From: Pontibacillus chungwhensis
Lineage (GTDB): Bacteria; Bacillota; Bacilli; Bacillales; BH030062
Direction: 5' to 3'
NCBI RefSeq assembly: GCF_030166655.1
Contig: NZ_CP126446.1
Location: 1,798,001 to 1,862,000 of the forward strand
Length of the DNA stretch: 64,000 bases
Shown: piece after piece, positions 40,982 to 48,477 of the stretch
Numbering within the stretch: position 1 is the first letter of the stretch
Layout of the letters: every line of letters starts with the position of its first letter
The notes under the pieces: generated by a model
Seen by the model: the letters and a program-made list of their open reading frames with translations, nothing else
What the model was told of the DNA's origin: nothing
Databases searched by the model: none
Position numbers and translations under genes: made by a program

Positions 40982-41905
40982 ATGTTGACCATTTATTTGG
41001 ACGCTGTTTGGCTTCTGAACTTTTTCCTGGATTGGATGATCTTACTCCTGACACACAGTTTATCGAAGTCAAGGAGCCCGAGGTATCGTTTAGCGCTAGG
41101 TGCTATCGTTGCTTCCCTGCTCGTTCCATTGAATTTATTTTATCCGTCTTCTTTATGGGCGACCCCTGCTGGAAAAGGGCTGTTTTCGCTACTTATTATT
41201 TTTACTTCTTTTGGTTACCGGAATATAAGATTGTTTGCGAGAAGACTTTTTTTATTCTATTTTGTAACCTTCTCCATTGGTGGGGGATTATTTGGACTCT
41301 ATTATTTATTAAACGAACAAATTTTCGTTTCTAGCGGCGTCATTGTTACGTATCAAACTGGATTTGGCGATGGAATTAGCTGGTTATTTGTACTTATTGG
41401 ATTTCCTTTTGTATGGGTATTTTCTAAACGGAGACTAGATCAACTCGTTGTACAACAAATCAAATACGATGAAATTCTTCCTGTTTCCATATCCATTAAC
41501 AACAAGGTCCAACAGCTTCTTTCTTTCGTAGATAGCGGGAATCAGCTTGTTGATCCTATTACAAAACAGCCTGTCATTATTTGTGATGAGTCTATTATGA
41601 AGGGTTGGTTTAGTGAAGAGGAGTGGTTAAATATTCAAAAGGTGCAAGAAACTTTGGATTTTGAAAGGATCCCTGAGGGATGGAGCGACCGTTTTAGGAT
41701 CGTGCCCTATCAAGGGGTTGGGGGAGCGAGTCAGTTTATGCTAGTGCTAAAGCCAGATTGGATCAGTTTAATACTTGAAGGTAACCCTACAACGGTGAAC
41801 AGAGTGTTAATAGGAATTCAATTTGGACAACTATCCCCTGATGAAAGTTATCAATGCTTACTGCATCCACATTTGCTTAAGTCCATTGCTGTTGATTCTG
41901 CATAA
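40982..41905 (+). CDS. spoIIGA: pro-sigma-E processing aspartic peptidase SpoIIGA
   Basis: A 307-residue membrane protease that cleaves the pro-sequence of sigma-E in the mother cell after a signal from SpoIIR. The N-terminal half has about five membrane helices (residues 3-155) and the C-terminal half is the retroviral-like aspartic protease domain with Asp184 in [13 protein letters not shown] 40982 follows AGAAAGGGATG and yields nearly the B. subtilis length (309); the frame from 40910 adds 24 residues. sigE follows 26 bp downstream. Confidence 0.95.
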   Translation: MLTIYLDAVWLLNFFLDWMILLLTHSLSKSRSPRYRLALGAIVASLLVPLNLFYPSSLWATPAGKGLFSLLIIFTSFGYRNIRLFARRLFLFYFVTFSIGGGLFGLYYLLNEQIFVSSGVIVTYQTGFGDGISWLFVLIGFPFVWVFSKRRLDQLVVQQIKYDEILPVSISINNKVQQLLSFVDSGNQLVDPITKQPVIICDESIMKGWFSEEEWLNIQKVQETLDFERIPEGWSDRFRIVPYQGVGGASQFMLVLKPDWISLILEGNPTTVNRVLIGIQFGQLSPDESYQCLLHPHLLKSIAVDSA

Positions 41906-41931
41906 TGCTTTACAAAAAGGGGAGGAGAACG

Positions 41932-42651
41932 ATGAGGAAATGGAAATTTAAGATTCAATTATGGTGGTATAAGCTTTTATACAAGCTGGGTTGGAAAACG
42001 GACGAAGTTTATTATATTGGAGGAAACGAGGCACTTCCGCCACCCTTAAGTAAGGAAGAGGAAGCGGAACTATTACAGAAACTGACGAAGGGGGATCAAG
42101 CTGCAAGAGCGATCCTTATCGAACGAAATCTTAGATTGGTTGTTTATATTGCACGTAAATTCGAGAATACTGGGATTAATATTGAGGACTTAATTAGTAT
42201 AGGAACGATAGGTCTTATAAAGGCCGTAAACACTTTTAATCCTGAAAAGAAAATTAAATTAGCCACATATGCTTCAAGGTGTATAGAAAATGAGATCCTC
42301 ATGTACTTAAGAAGAAATAATAAAATCCGGAGTGAAGTATCATTTGATGAACCCTTAAACATTGATTGGGATGGCAATGAACTGCTCTTATCGGATGTAC
42401 TAGGGACGGATGAGGATATCATTACGAAAGATTTAGAAGCAAGTGTTGATAAGAAATTGCTGTTAAAAGCGTTGGAGCAGTTAAATGATCGAGAAAAACA
42501 AATAATGGGCTTGCGCTTTGGGTTAGTTGGAGAAGAAGAACGCACTCAAAAAGATGTAGCTGACATGCTGGGTATATCTCAGTCATACATTTCAAGGTTA
42601 GAAAAGAAAATTATCCGCAGATTGAAAAAAGAGTTTAATAAAATGGTTTAA
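41932..42651 (+). CDS. sigE: RNA polymerase sigma-E factor (mother cell), pro-form
   Basis: A 239-residue sigma-70 family factor that directs early mother-cell transcription in sporulation. The amphipathic N-terminal pro-sequence ([20 protein letters not shown]) holds it at the membrane until SpoIIGA cleaves it, upstream of the conserved [12 protein letters not shown]. Region 2 ([20 protein letters not shown] to [16 protein letters not shown]) and region 4 ([20 protein letters not shown]) are clear. ATG 41932 after GGGGAGGAG gives exactly the B. subtilis length. Confidence 0.97.
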   Translation: MRKWKFKIQLWWYKLLYKLGWKTDEVYYIGGNEALPPPLSKEEEAELLQKLTKGDQAARAILIERNLRLVVYIARKFENTGINIEDLISIGTIGLIKAVNTFNPEKKIKLATYASRCIENEILMYLRRNNKIRSEVSFDEPLNIDWDGNELLLSDVLGTDEDIITKDLEASVDKKLLLKALEQLNDREKQIMGLRFGLVGEEERTQKDVADMLGISQSYISRLEKKIIRRLKKEFNKMV

Positions 42652-42660
42652 AGTGGTTCT

Positions 42661-42698
42661 AGAGGGATGAAATCTAACGGATTTCATCCCTCTTTTTT
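42661..42698 (+). terminator. terminator after sigE
   Basis: The perfect 13-bp stem AGAGGGATGAAAT/ATTTCATCCCTCT is followed by six T. The next 280 bp to the sigG promoter show nothing I can assign. Confidence 0.9.
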
Positions 42699-42980
42699 GT
42701 ATGAGCAGGACAAAGAATATCAGTCACCACTTAATGAAAGTGTATTGAATAGCTAGTCGTTCTCGTCTGAAGCCATTGCTACGAATATGATTATATGGAA
42801 TCTAATCGAGTGATATTCCTACAGGCCCATCAACATTTAATTAGAAGCGGACTCTCACATATAAAGAAAAAATTATTTCATACATAGAAACATTGAGCTT
42901 AAATCGGCTGATCCATTGGATTAAAGGCCGATATACTCTGGTGAAATGTAGTTTGGTTCTGATTACGATTGGACACGCAT

Positions 42981-43009
42981 GCATAATTTTCCCCCGCCCG
43001 GAGATACTG
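42981..43009 (+). promoter_or_regulatory. sigma-F/sigma-G-type promoter for sigG
   Basis: GCATA (42981-42985), a 14-bp spacer and GGAGATACTG (43000-43009) match the sigma-F consensus (GYATA and GGNNANANTN) in full. sigG is transcribed by sigma-F and then by sigma-G itself in B. subtilis. The -10 lies 37 bp before the TTG start. Confidence 0.7.
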
Positions 43010-43045
43010 TTTTTTGACAGCAACTCCACTGAGGAGGGTATAGAT

Positions 43046-43825
43046 TTGACACGACATAAAGTTGAAATTTGCGGAGTCGATACATCAAAATTACCGGTAC
43101 TTAAAAATGATGAAATGCGTAAGCTATTTACGCAAATGCAAGCAGGAGACGAAAGTGCCAGAGAAGTATTAGTGAATGGAAACTTACGTCTTGTGCTGAG
43201 CGTAATTCAGCGCTTTAATAATCGAGGAGAATACGTGGATGATCTTTTCCAAGTTGGTTGTATTGGACTTATGAAATCCATAGATAATTTTGATTTGGGT
43301 CAAAATGTTAAATTCTCAACCTATGCTGTACCAATGATTATTGGCGAAATTAGACGATACTTACGGGATAATAATCCGATTCGCGTATCGCGTTCATTAA
43401 GGGACATTGCTTACAAAGCTTTACAGGTAAGAGAGAAGCTAATGAGTAAAACGTCTAAAGAACCAACACCAATGGAGATTGCTGAGGAAATGGGGGTTCC
43501 CCATTCAGATGTTGTGTTTGCACTCGATGCGATTCAAGATCCTGTTTCACTTTTTGAACCTATTTACAACGATGGGGGCGACCCGATCTTTGTGATGGAT
43601 CAATTAAGTGATGAGAAGAATAAGGATTCCATTTGGATCGACGAGATTGCCTTGCAAGAAGGAATGAGAAGGTTAAACGACCGTGAGAAAATGATCTTAA
43701 ACAAGCGCTTTTTCCAAGGGAAAACGCAAATGGAGGTTGCTGATGAAATAGGCATCTCACAAGCTCAGGTCTCACGTCTTGAGAAAGCAGCTATTAAAGA
43801 AATGAACAAACAAATGTATGATTAA
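43046..43825 (+). CDS. sigG: RNA polymerase sigma-G factor (forespore)
   Basis: A 259-residue sigma factor for late forespore genes. The N-terminus TRHKVEICGVDTSKLPVL carries the segment bound by the anti-sigma factor Gin/CsfB. Region 2 (LVLSVIQRFNNRGEYVDDLF to MIIGEIRRYLRDNNPIRVSR) and region 4 (TQMEVADEIGISQAQVSRLE) are nearly identical to B. subtilis. The likely start is TTG 43046, 6-7 bases after GAGGAGGGT. The frame from 42893 would translate through the promoter and is rejected. Confidence 0.97.
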   Translation: MTRHKVEICGVDTSKLPVLKNDEMRKLFTQMQAGDESAREVLVNGNLRLVLSVIQRFNNRGEYVDDLFQVGCIGLMKSIDNFDLGQNVKFSTYAVPMIIGEIRRYLRDNNPIRVSRSLRDIAYKALQVREKLMSKTSKEPTPMEIAEEMGVPHSDVVFALDAIQDPVSLFEPIYNDGGDPIFVMDQLSDEKNKDSIWIDEIALQEGMRRLNDREKMILNKRFFQGKTQMEVADEIGISQAQVSRLEKAAIKEMNKQMYD

Positions 43826-43832
43826 AAGAATG

Positions 43833-43865
43833 GGTCTAAGCACAAAATGGGTGCTTAGACCTTTT
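43833..43865 (+). terminator. terminator after sigG
   Basis: The perfect 11-bp stem GGTCTAAGCAC/GTGCTTAGACC with a 7-base loop is followed by TTTT. Confidence 0.8.
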
Positions 43866-43965
43866 CTATTGCTTGAAGGTTATAAAAGGACGTGGGTCAA
43901 CTATATATTCTAGTGAAGATTCGGTATGAGGGAGCATAAAATAGCTATAAAAGGTGGTGACCTAT

Positions 43966-44235
43966 ATGGTAACAATATCGGAGTTGCAAGTTAAAGAAAT
44001 TATTTCTGTTGAAAATGGCCAGAAGATTGGTCATATGACGGATTTAGAAATTGATGTAGACAAAGGGAAATTGCTTGCCATTGTGGTAGGAACTAAAGGT
44101 AAAATGATGGGGTTGTTCGGTAAAGATGATGAAATGGTCATTCCGTGGAGTTCCATTCTAACGATCGGTGAGGATGTCATCCTCGTAAAAAATGTAACAC
44201 GTCCAGCATTATATCCTCCAGAAAAGCCAGAATAA
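43966..44235 (+). CDS. ylmC: YlmC/YmxH family PRC-barrel protein
   Basis: An 89-residue PRC-barrel-like protein of the YlmC/YmxH sporulation family, located between sigG and the ylmD gene as in B. subtilis. It reads VTISELQVKEIISVENGQK, followed by the strand block DKGKLLAIVVGTKG and IPWSSILTIGEDVILVK. The function is unknown. ATG 43966 follows AAAGGTGGTGA; GTG 43954 belongs to that site. Confidence 0.88.
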   Translation: MVTISELQVKEIISVENGQKIGHMTDLEIDVDKGKLLAIVVGTKGKMMGLFGKDDEMVIPWSSILTIGEDVILVKNVTRPALYPPEKPE

Positions 44236-44267
44236 GCGGATTCTCTCAAGAATTTTCCCGAAGAATG

Positions 44268-44276
44268 TGATAAAAT
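44268..44276 (+). promoter_or_regulatory. candidate extended -10 promoter for pgeF-ylm genes
   Basis: TGATAAAAT, a TGn-type -10, lies 32 bp before pgeF. No strong -35 is seen. Confidence 0.4.
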
Positions 44277-44307
44277 ATATGAAACCATTATTTTTGGAGG
44301 TATAGGC

Positions 44308-45117
44308 ATGGAGAGCTTTCATCATACACATCCTTCTTATTTGGAATTAACGAAGTGGACGTATCCTCACCCTGAACTAACTGTGGGCCTTACGACACGT
44401 ATAGGTGGTACAGGGGAGCCTCCTTTTGATTCTTTTAATTTAGCCTGGCACGTACCGGACCATCAAGACACGATACGTAAAAATAGAGAAACCCTTGCCG
44501 AGTTATTAGATTTCCCGTTGGAATCATGGGTCGGCGGTGAACAAGTCCATAAGACAGAGATTAAACGTGTAACAAAGAAGGATATAGGGAAAGGGGCAAC
44601 GTCAAGGGAAACAGCCATTCCAGACTGTGATGGCCTTATCACAAATGTGCCTAATATTCTTTTAACTGCTTTTTATGCAGATTGCGTACCCTTATTTTTC
44701 TTTGACCCTGTGAATAATTGGGTAGGGATTGCTCATGCTGGTTGGCGGGGGACCGTTGCGAGTATGGGGCCTAAAATGGTCCAAGCATTAGAAAAAAACG
44801 GTGCAGACCGAAAGCATATCCGAGTGGCAGTTGGTCCATCAATCGGAGGAGATGCTTACGAAGTAGATAATACGGTTATGGATCAAATCCCTGAACAATT
44901 TCGTTCTGAACCGACAGTAATCAATCGAGACAGCGGAAAGTATTTACTATCCCTCCAACATATGCATAAGGAATTACTAATGCAGGCAGGAATTGATGAA
45001 GACCATATTGAAATTTCGGAGTATTGTACATATCAGAACAGCCACTTATTCTTTTCTCATAGAAGAGATGCTGGGAAGACAGGAAGAATGTTAGGGTTTA
45101 TTGGATTTAAAAAGTAA
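44308..45117 (+). CDS. pgeF: peptidoglycan editing factor PgeF (YlmD, laccase-like)
   Basis: A 269-residue protein of the DUF152/YfiH family. Members were called polyphenol oxidase or laccase domain proteins; E. coli YfiH removes wrongly built UDP-MurNAc-peptides that carry L-Ser in place of L-Ala, and also acts on nucleosides in other hosts. Metal and active-site elements are VGGEQVHKTEI, TAFYADCVPLFFFDP (with Cys) and GIAHAGWRGTVASM (with His). ATG follows TTTGGAGGT. It precedes ylmE by 18 bp, the standard pair. Confidence 0.9.
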   Translation: MESFHHTHPSYLELTKWTYPHPELTVGLTTRIGGTGEPPFDSFNLAWHVPDHQDTIRKNRETLAELLDFPLESWVGGEQVHKTEIKRVTKKDIGKGATSRETAIPDCDGLITNVPNILLTAFYADCVPLFFFDPVNNWVGIAHAGWRGTVASMGPKMVQALEKNGADRKHIRVAVGPSIGGDAYEVDNTVMDQIPEQFRSEPTVINRDSGKYLLSLQHMHKELLMQAGIDEDHIEISEYCTYQNSHLFFSHRRDAGKTGRMLGFIGFKK

Positions 45118-45135
45118 GAAAGGAGACATTTTTTC

Positions 45136-45816
45136 GTGGATATCAAGAAAAATGTCGAGACTGTAACAGAGGAGATCGAGAAAGCCTGTAAGAAAAGCGG
45201 GCGGGTATCCTCTGAAGTTACAGTTATAGCCGTAACAAAATACGTTTCAACAGAACGTGCTCAAGAAGCAGTAAACGCAGGAATAATCCATCTCGGTGAG
45301 AATCGAGCTGAAGGGTTAGAAAGTAAATACGAATCCATCGGTTCTCGGGCAAAGTGGCATTTTATTGGATCTTTACAATCAAGAAAAGTCAAACAGGTGG
45401 TCGATACCATTACATCCATACATTCTTTAGACAGAATGTCGTTAGCTAAAGAGATTCATAAGAGAGCTAATCGGAAGATCTCTTGCTTTGTACAGGTTAA
45501 TGTAAGTGGAGAAGAGTCTAAACATGGTTTATCTCCTGAGGAAGTCATTCCTTTCATCGATAAGATAAAAGATTATGACAACATTGTTGTTGAAGGATTA
45601 ATGACAATGGCACCTCATACAGAGGAGGAAGAAGTCTTACGTTCTACTTTTAGACAACTCCGTCAGTTAAAAGAAAAAGTTGAAGCAAAAGGCTTTTCTC
45701 ATGCTCCTTGTCATGGATTATCCATGGGAATGAGTAACGACTATCAGATTGCGATTGAAGAAGGAGCGACCCATGTACGAATTGGTTCTAAACTAGTCGG
45801 TCGCGAGGATCAATAA
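45136..45816 (+). CDS. ylmE: pyridoxal phosphate homeostasis protein YlmE (YggS/PLPBP)
   Basis: A 226-residue single-domain TIM-barrel PLP-binding protein of the YggS family, which buffers vitamin B6 and affects amino acid pools. The PLP lysine lies in [12 protein letters not shown]; the blocks [46 protein letters not shown] and RIGSKLVG are typical. The start is GTG 45136 after AAAGGAGAC. It is encoded between pgeF and sepF as in most Gram-positive genomes. Confidence 0.96.
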   Translation: MDIKKNVETVTEEIEKACKKSGRVSSEVTVIAVTKYVSTERAQEAVNAGIIHLGENRAEGLESKYESIGSRAKWHFIGSLQSRKVKQVVDTITSIHSLDRMSLAKEIHKRANRKISCFVQVNVSGEESKHGLSPEEVIPFIDKIKDYDNIVVEGLMTMAPHTEEEEVLRSTFRQLRQLKEKVEAKGFSHAPCHGLSMGMSNDYQIAIEEGATHVRIGSKLVGREDQ

Positions 45817-45831
45817 AAGAGGTGAATATTC

Positions 45832-46293
45832 ATGGGATTCATGAAAAATGTAAAAAAAATCTTTGCTTTAGAAGATGACTATGAGTACGAATATGAATAC
45901 GTTGATGAGGAAGAAGAGGAGAGAGATCCAAGATCTCAAGCTCAGCAACGTGAGCCACAAACAAAAGAAGAGAAGAAACAAAACGTTGTTAGCTTAAAGA
46001 GTGTTCAACCTGCGTCAAAAGTTGTATTACTCGAACCAAGAACGTATAATGAAGCTCAAGAGATTGCTGATAACCTAGTCAATCGAAAAGCAGTCGTTAT
46101 TAATTTGCAGCGAGTTGACCATCACCAGGCAAAACGGATTGTAGATTTTTTGAGTGGAACCGTTTATGCTATAGGTGGGGATATGCAAAAGCTAGGCTCA
46201 CAAACTTTCTTGTGCACGCCTGATAATGTAGATGTTTCTGGCAACATTTCTGAAATGTTTGCTAGTGACGATGAATACGAGAAAAGGTGGTAG
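45832..46293 (+). CDS. sepF: cell division protein SepF
   Basis: A 153-residue SepF. The N-terminal amphipathic membrane-binding helix is [13 protein letters not shown], followed by an acidic [13 protein letters not shown] linker and a C-terminal domain (about residues 62-140; [46 protein letters not shown]). The domain forms rings that bundle FtsZ filaments and link them to the membrane. ATG follows AAGAGGTGAA. It overlaps the region of the ylmG start. Confidence 0.97.
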   Translation: MGFMKNVKKIFALEDDYEYEYEYVDEEEEERDPRSQAQQREPQTKEEKKQNVVSLKSVQPASKVVLLEPRTYNEAQEIADNLVNRKAVVINLQRVDHHQAKRIVDFLSGTVYAIGGDMQKLGSQTFLCTPDNVDVSGNISEMFASDDEYEKRW

Positions 46294-46298
46294 ACAAT

Positions 46299-46568
46299 TT
46301 GATAGGGATCATTTTTGAATTTTTAAGCTTCGCGCTATCTGCATACTTCTATGCGCTAATTGGGTATATCTTGATGTCCTGGTTTCCGGGTGCACGAGAT
46401 TCATCTATTGGTCGCTTTTTAAGCGCGATTTGCGAGCCGTATCTTGAGCCATTCCGTAAGATTATTCCACCCCTTGGGATGATAGATATTTCGCCTATTG
46501 TGGCCATATTCGCTCTAAATATTGCTCAACTCTACGGTTTGCCCGTATTGTATGATATTTTAGTGTAA
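46299..46568 (+). CDS. ylmG: YggT family membrane protein YlmG
   Basis: An 89-residue YggT-family protein with two membrane segments (about residues 5-28 and 62-85) separated by the conserved loop [20 protein letters not shown] and [13 protein letters not shown]. Relatives affect nucleoid and septum placement, but the mechanism is unknown. I prefer TTG 46299, 8 bases after AGGTGG; GTG 46287 lies in that site and within sepF. A long hairpin separates it from ylmH. Confidence 0.9.
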   Translation: MIGIIFEFLSFALSAYFYALIGYILMSWFPGARDSSIGRFLSAICEPYLEPFRKIIPPLGMIDISPIVAIFALNIAQLYGLPVLYDILV

Positions 46569-46594
46569 TTTAAACAAAGAGTCTAACAGTTATG

Positions 46595-46655
46595 GGATGT
46601 CTGCAAAGGGCTTTTCTCTAGATTTTTAGAGAAGATGAAGTCTTTTGAGGCATCC
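46595..46655 (+). promoter_or_regulatory. long interrupted hairpin in the ylmG-ylmH spacer
   Basis: GGATG/CATCC, CT/AG, AAAG/CTTT and a terminal CTCT/AGAG stem stack into one extended hairpin of 61 bases. The following TTATTTTAT is a poor terminator tail, and the ylmH ribosome binding site (GAGGTGA) lies 10 bases further on. It is either a weak terminator or attenuator, or an mRNA-processing/stability element. Confidence 0.5.
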
Positions 46656-46677
46656 TTATTTTATAGAGGTGAAATGG

Positions 46678-47451
46678 ATGGATATATATCAACACTTTCG
46701 TAAAGAAGAACAACCCTTCATTGACCAAGTGCTATCATGGCAGGATGAGGTTGCATCTCGGTATGAGAGAAGAGTTAGTGATTTCCTAGACCCACGTGAA
46801 CAGTACATATTTCGCTCCATAATAGGTCATAATGATGAGTTTGTATTAAAAGACTTCGGGGGATATGAAAACGCAGAGAGAAAAAGACTCCTTTTAGCCC
46901 CTTATTATGAATCGCCAGAAGAAGGCGATTTTGGAATTACATTACTTCAAGCGAGTTATCCGAGCAAATTTGTTACATTAGAGCATCGTGATGTTCTTGG
47001 AGCTTTTATGTCGTTAGGGATTAAGCGTAGTAAATTAGGGGATTTAATCGTCACGGATTCATATATTCAAATCCTTCTGGCTAGTGAGATAGCAGATTAC
47101 GTGAAAATGAATCTGACAGGAGTGAAAAAAGCAGGGGTGGCCTTTGAAGAACGACCGTTTAAGGAAGTCCTTGAAACACAAGATCACTGGCAAGAGCAAT
47201 CTGGCACTGTTTCATCACTACGATTAGATGTTATGGTGAAAGAGATTTATAACATTTCAAGACAAAAGGCCTCTTTATTTATAGATAAAGGAGCCGTGAA
47301 AGTAAACTTTCGAACCGTTGAGGATCCTTCTTTTACTCTTGAAACTGGAGATCTGATCTCATTAAGGGGTAAAGGGCGGAGTGTCGTAAAAGAAATCGAA
47401 GGAAAAACAAAAAAAGATAAATGGCGAATCGTGACGGCTGTGTTAAAATAA
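46678..47451 (+). CDS. ylmH: S4-domain RNA-binding protein YlmH
   Basis: A 257-residue RNA-binding protein with an N-terminal domain (DIYQHFRKEEQPFIDQVLSW), a middle ferredoxin-like region (LGIKRSKLGDLIV) and a C-terminal S4 domain (about residues 180-240; LRLDVMVKEIYNISRQKASL). YlmH/RqcP binds stalled 50S subunits and helps poly-alanine tailing in ribosome quality control. ATG 46678 after GAGGTGAA matches the 257-residue B. subtilis length; the frame from 46645 adds 11 residues. Confidence 0.95.
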   Translation: MDIYQHFRKEEQPFIDQVLSWQDEVASRYERRVSDFLDPREQYIFRSIIGHNDEFVLKDFGGYENAERKRLLLAPYYESPEEGDFGITLLQASYPSKFVTLEHRDVLGAFMSLGIKRSKLGDLIVTDSYIQILLASEIADYVKMNLTGVKKAGVAFEERPFKEVLETQDHWQEQSGTVSSLRLDVMVKEIYNISRQKASLFIDKGAVKVNFRTVEDPSFTLETGDLISLRGKGRSVVKEIEGKTKKDKWRIVTAVLK

Positions 47452-47594
47452 AGATTAGTTCCACAGCTCTATAAACGTTTAAAGATAAAGTTTACATAAA
47501 TACTTCTCGAAACAAGAAGGAATTCGAGAGGTTTTGTCGAAAATGTTTTTACCAAAGAAATACGTATGTTTATTTATATAAGGAGGTGGCCCCT

Positions 47595-48110
47595 GTGGCA
47601 CTTACACCATTGGACATTCATAACAAAGAGTTTACGCGTGGATTCAGAGGATATGACGAAGATGAGGTCAATGAATTTCTCGATCAGATTATTAAAGATT
47701 ATGAATTAGTCATCCGTGAAAAGAAGAATTTAGAAGAGAAAGTTAGCCAGCTTGACGAGAAGCTTGGTCACTTTAGTAATATAGAAGAAACGTTAAATAA
47801 ATCGATTCTTGTGGCTCAAGAGACGGCTGAAGAGGTAAAAGGCCATGCCAATAAAGAATCAAAGCTAATCGTAAAAGAAGCAGAGAAAAATGCTGATCGG
47901 ATTATTAATGAAGCTTTATCGAAGTCCCGCAGAATTTCTCTTGAAGTTGAAGAATTAAAGAAACAAGCAAAGGTTTTCCGCACTCGTTTGAAAATGATGG
48001 TAGAAGCTCAGCTTGATATGTTAGATACTGATGACTGGGATGAACTGTTTGATGTGGAGATCGAAGAAGAAACGGAATATGAAAAAGAGCTGGCTCAAAA
48101 TAACTCTTGA
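47595..48110 (+). CDS. divIVA: septum-site protein DivIVA
   Basis: A 171-residue DivIVA that marks negatively curved membrane at septa and poles and recruits MinJ, and RacA in sporulation. The N-terminal lipid-binding domain shows LTPLDIHNKEFTRGFRGYDE with the exposed Phe-Arg tip, then EVNEFLDQIIKDYE. The rest is a parallel coiled coil (about residues 30-145) with an acidic tail. The start is GTG 47595 after GGAGGTGG; GTG 47586 lies in that site. The ileS promoter -35 overlaps its stop codon. Confidence 0.96.
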   Translation: MALTPLDIHNKEFTRGFRGYDEDEVNEFLDQIIKDYELVIREKKNLEEKVSQLDEKLGHFSNIEETLNKSILVAQETAEEVKGHANKESKLIVKEAEKNADRIINEALSKSRRISLEVEELKKQAKVFRTRLKMMVEAQLDMLDTDDWDELFDVEIEEETEYEKELAQNNS

Positions 48111-48135
48111 CGCTAAAGCTATTTTTACATATAAT
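48107..48135 (+). promoter_or_regulatory. sigma-A promoter of the ileS leader
   Basis: TTGACG (48107-48112), a 17-bp spacer and TATAAT (48130-48135). The -35 overlaps the divIVA stop codon. Transcription would begin near 48142, just upstream of the T-box stem I. Confidence 0.8.
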
Positions 48136-48141
48136 TCATTA

Positions 48142-48412
48142 ACAGAACTACATCCATATACACATATATGATGACAGGGACAGTACGAAATAATGAGTCT
48201 GAAAAAGCGAATCAGGGATGGTGGAAGCCTGAGTCAGAAATTATTTTGGAACATCACCCTCGAGTACCTTTATTGATTTTCGATGTAAATAGAGGCGTTT
48301 TATTCACGTTACGAATCAGAGTGGATTTTCTAGGACATACGTGTCTTTTAATCTATAAGGGTGGTACCGCGAGACCTTCTCGTCCCTTCTGGGATGAGAA
48401 GGTCTTTTTTGT
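48142..48412 (+). ncRNA. T-box riboswitch (isoleucine) upstream of ileS
   Basis: The T-box sequence AAGGGTGGTACCGCG is at 48357-48371. A terminator hairpin follows (AGACCTTCTC with GAGAAGGTCT, then six T, 48372-48412), with which the T-box antiterminator competes. Upstream stem I carries the distal GGATGGTGGAAGCC element and the specifier ATC (48253-48255) in AACATCACC, so it reads uncharged tRNA-Ile (GAU). Low isoleucyl-tRNA should let transcription proceed into ileS. Confidence 0.95.
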
Positions 48413-48477
48413 GTTCAAAAGGGTATCAGCCTGAGTCAACTTGACTATGCTGAACTTATGAAGGAGGAACGGGTTAT

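Noticed and set aside
48168-48434. 88-codon plus-strand frame upstream of ileS
   Set aside because: It lies entirely across the T-box leader and its terminator, and the sequence is explained by RNA structure.
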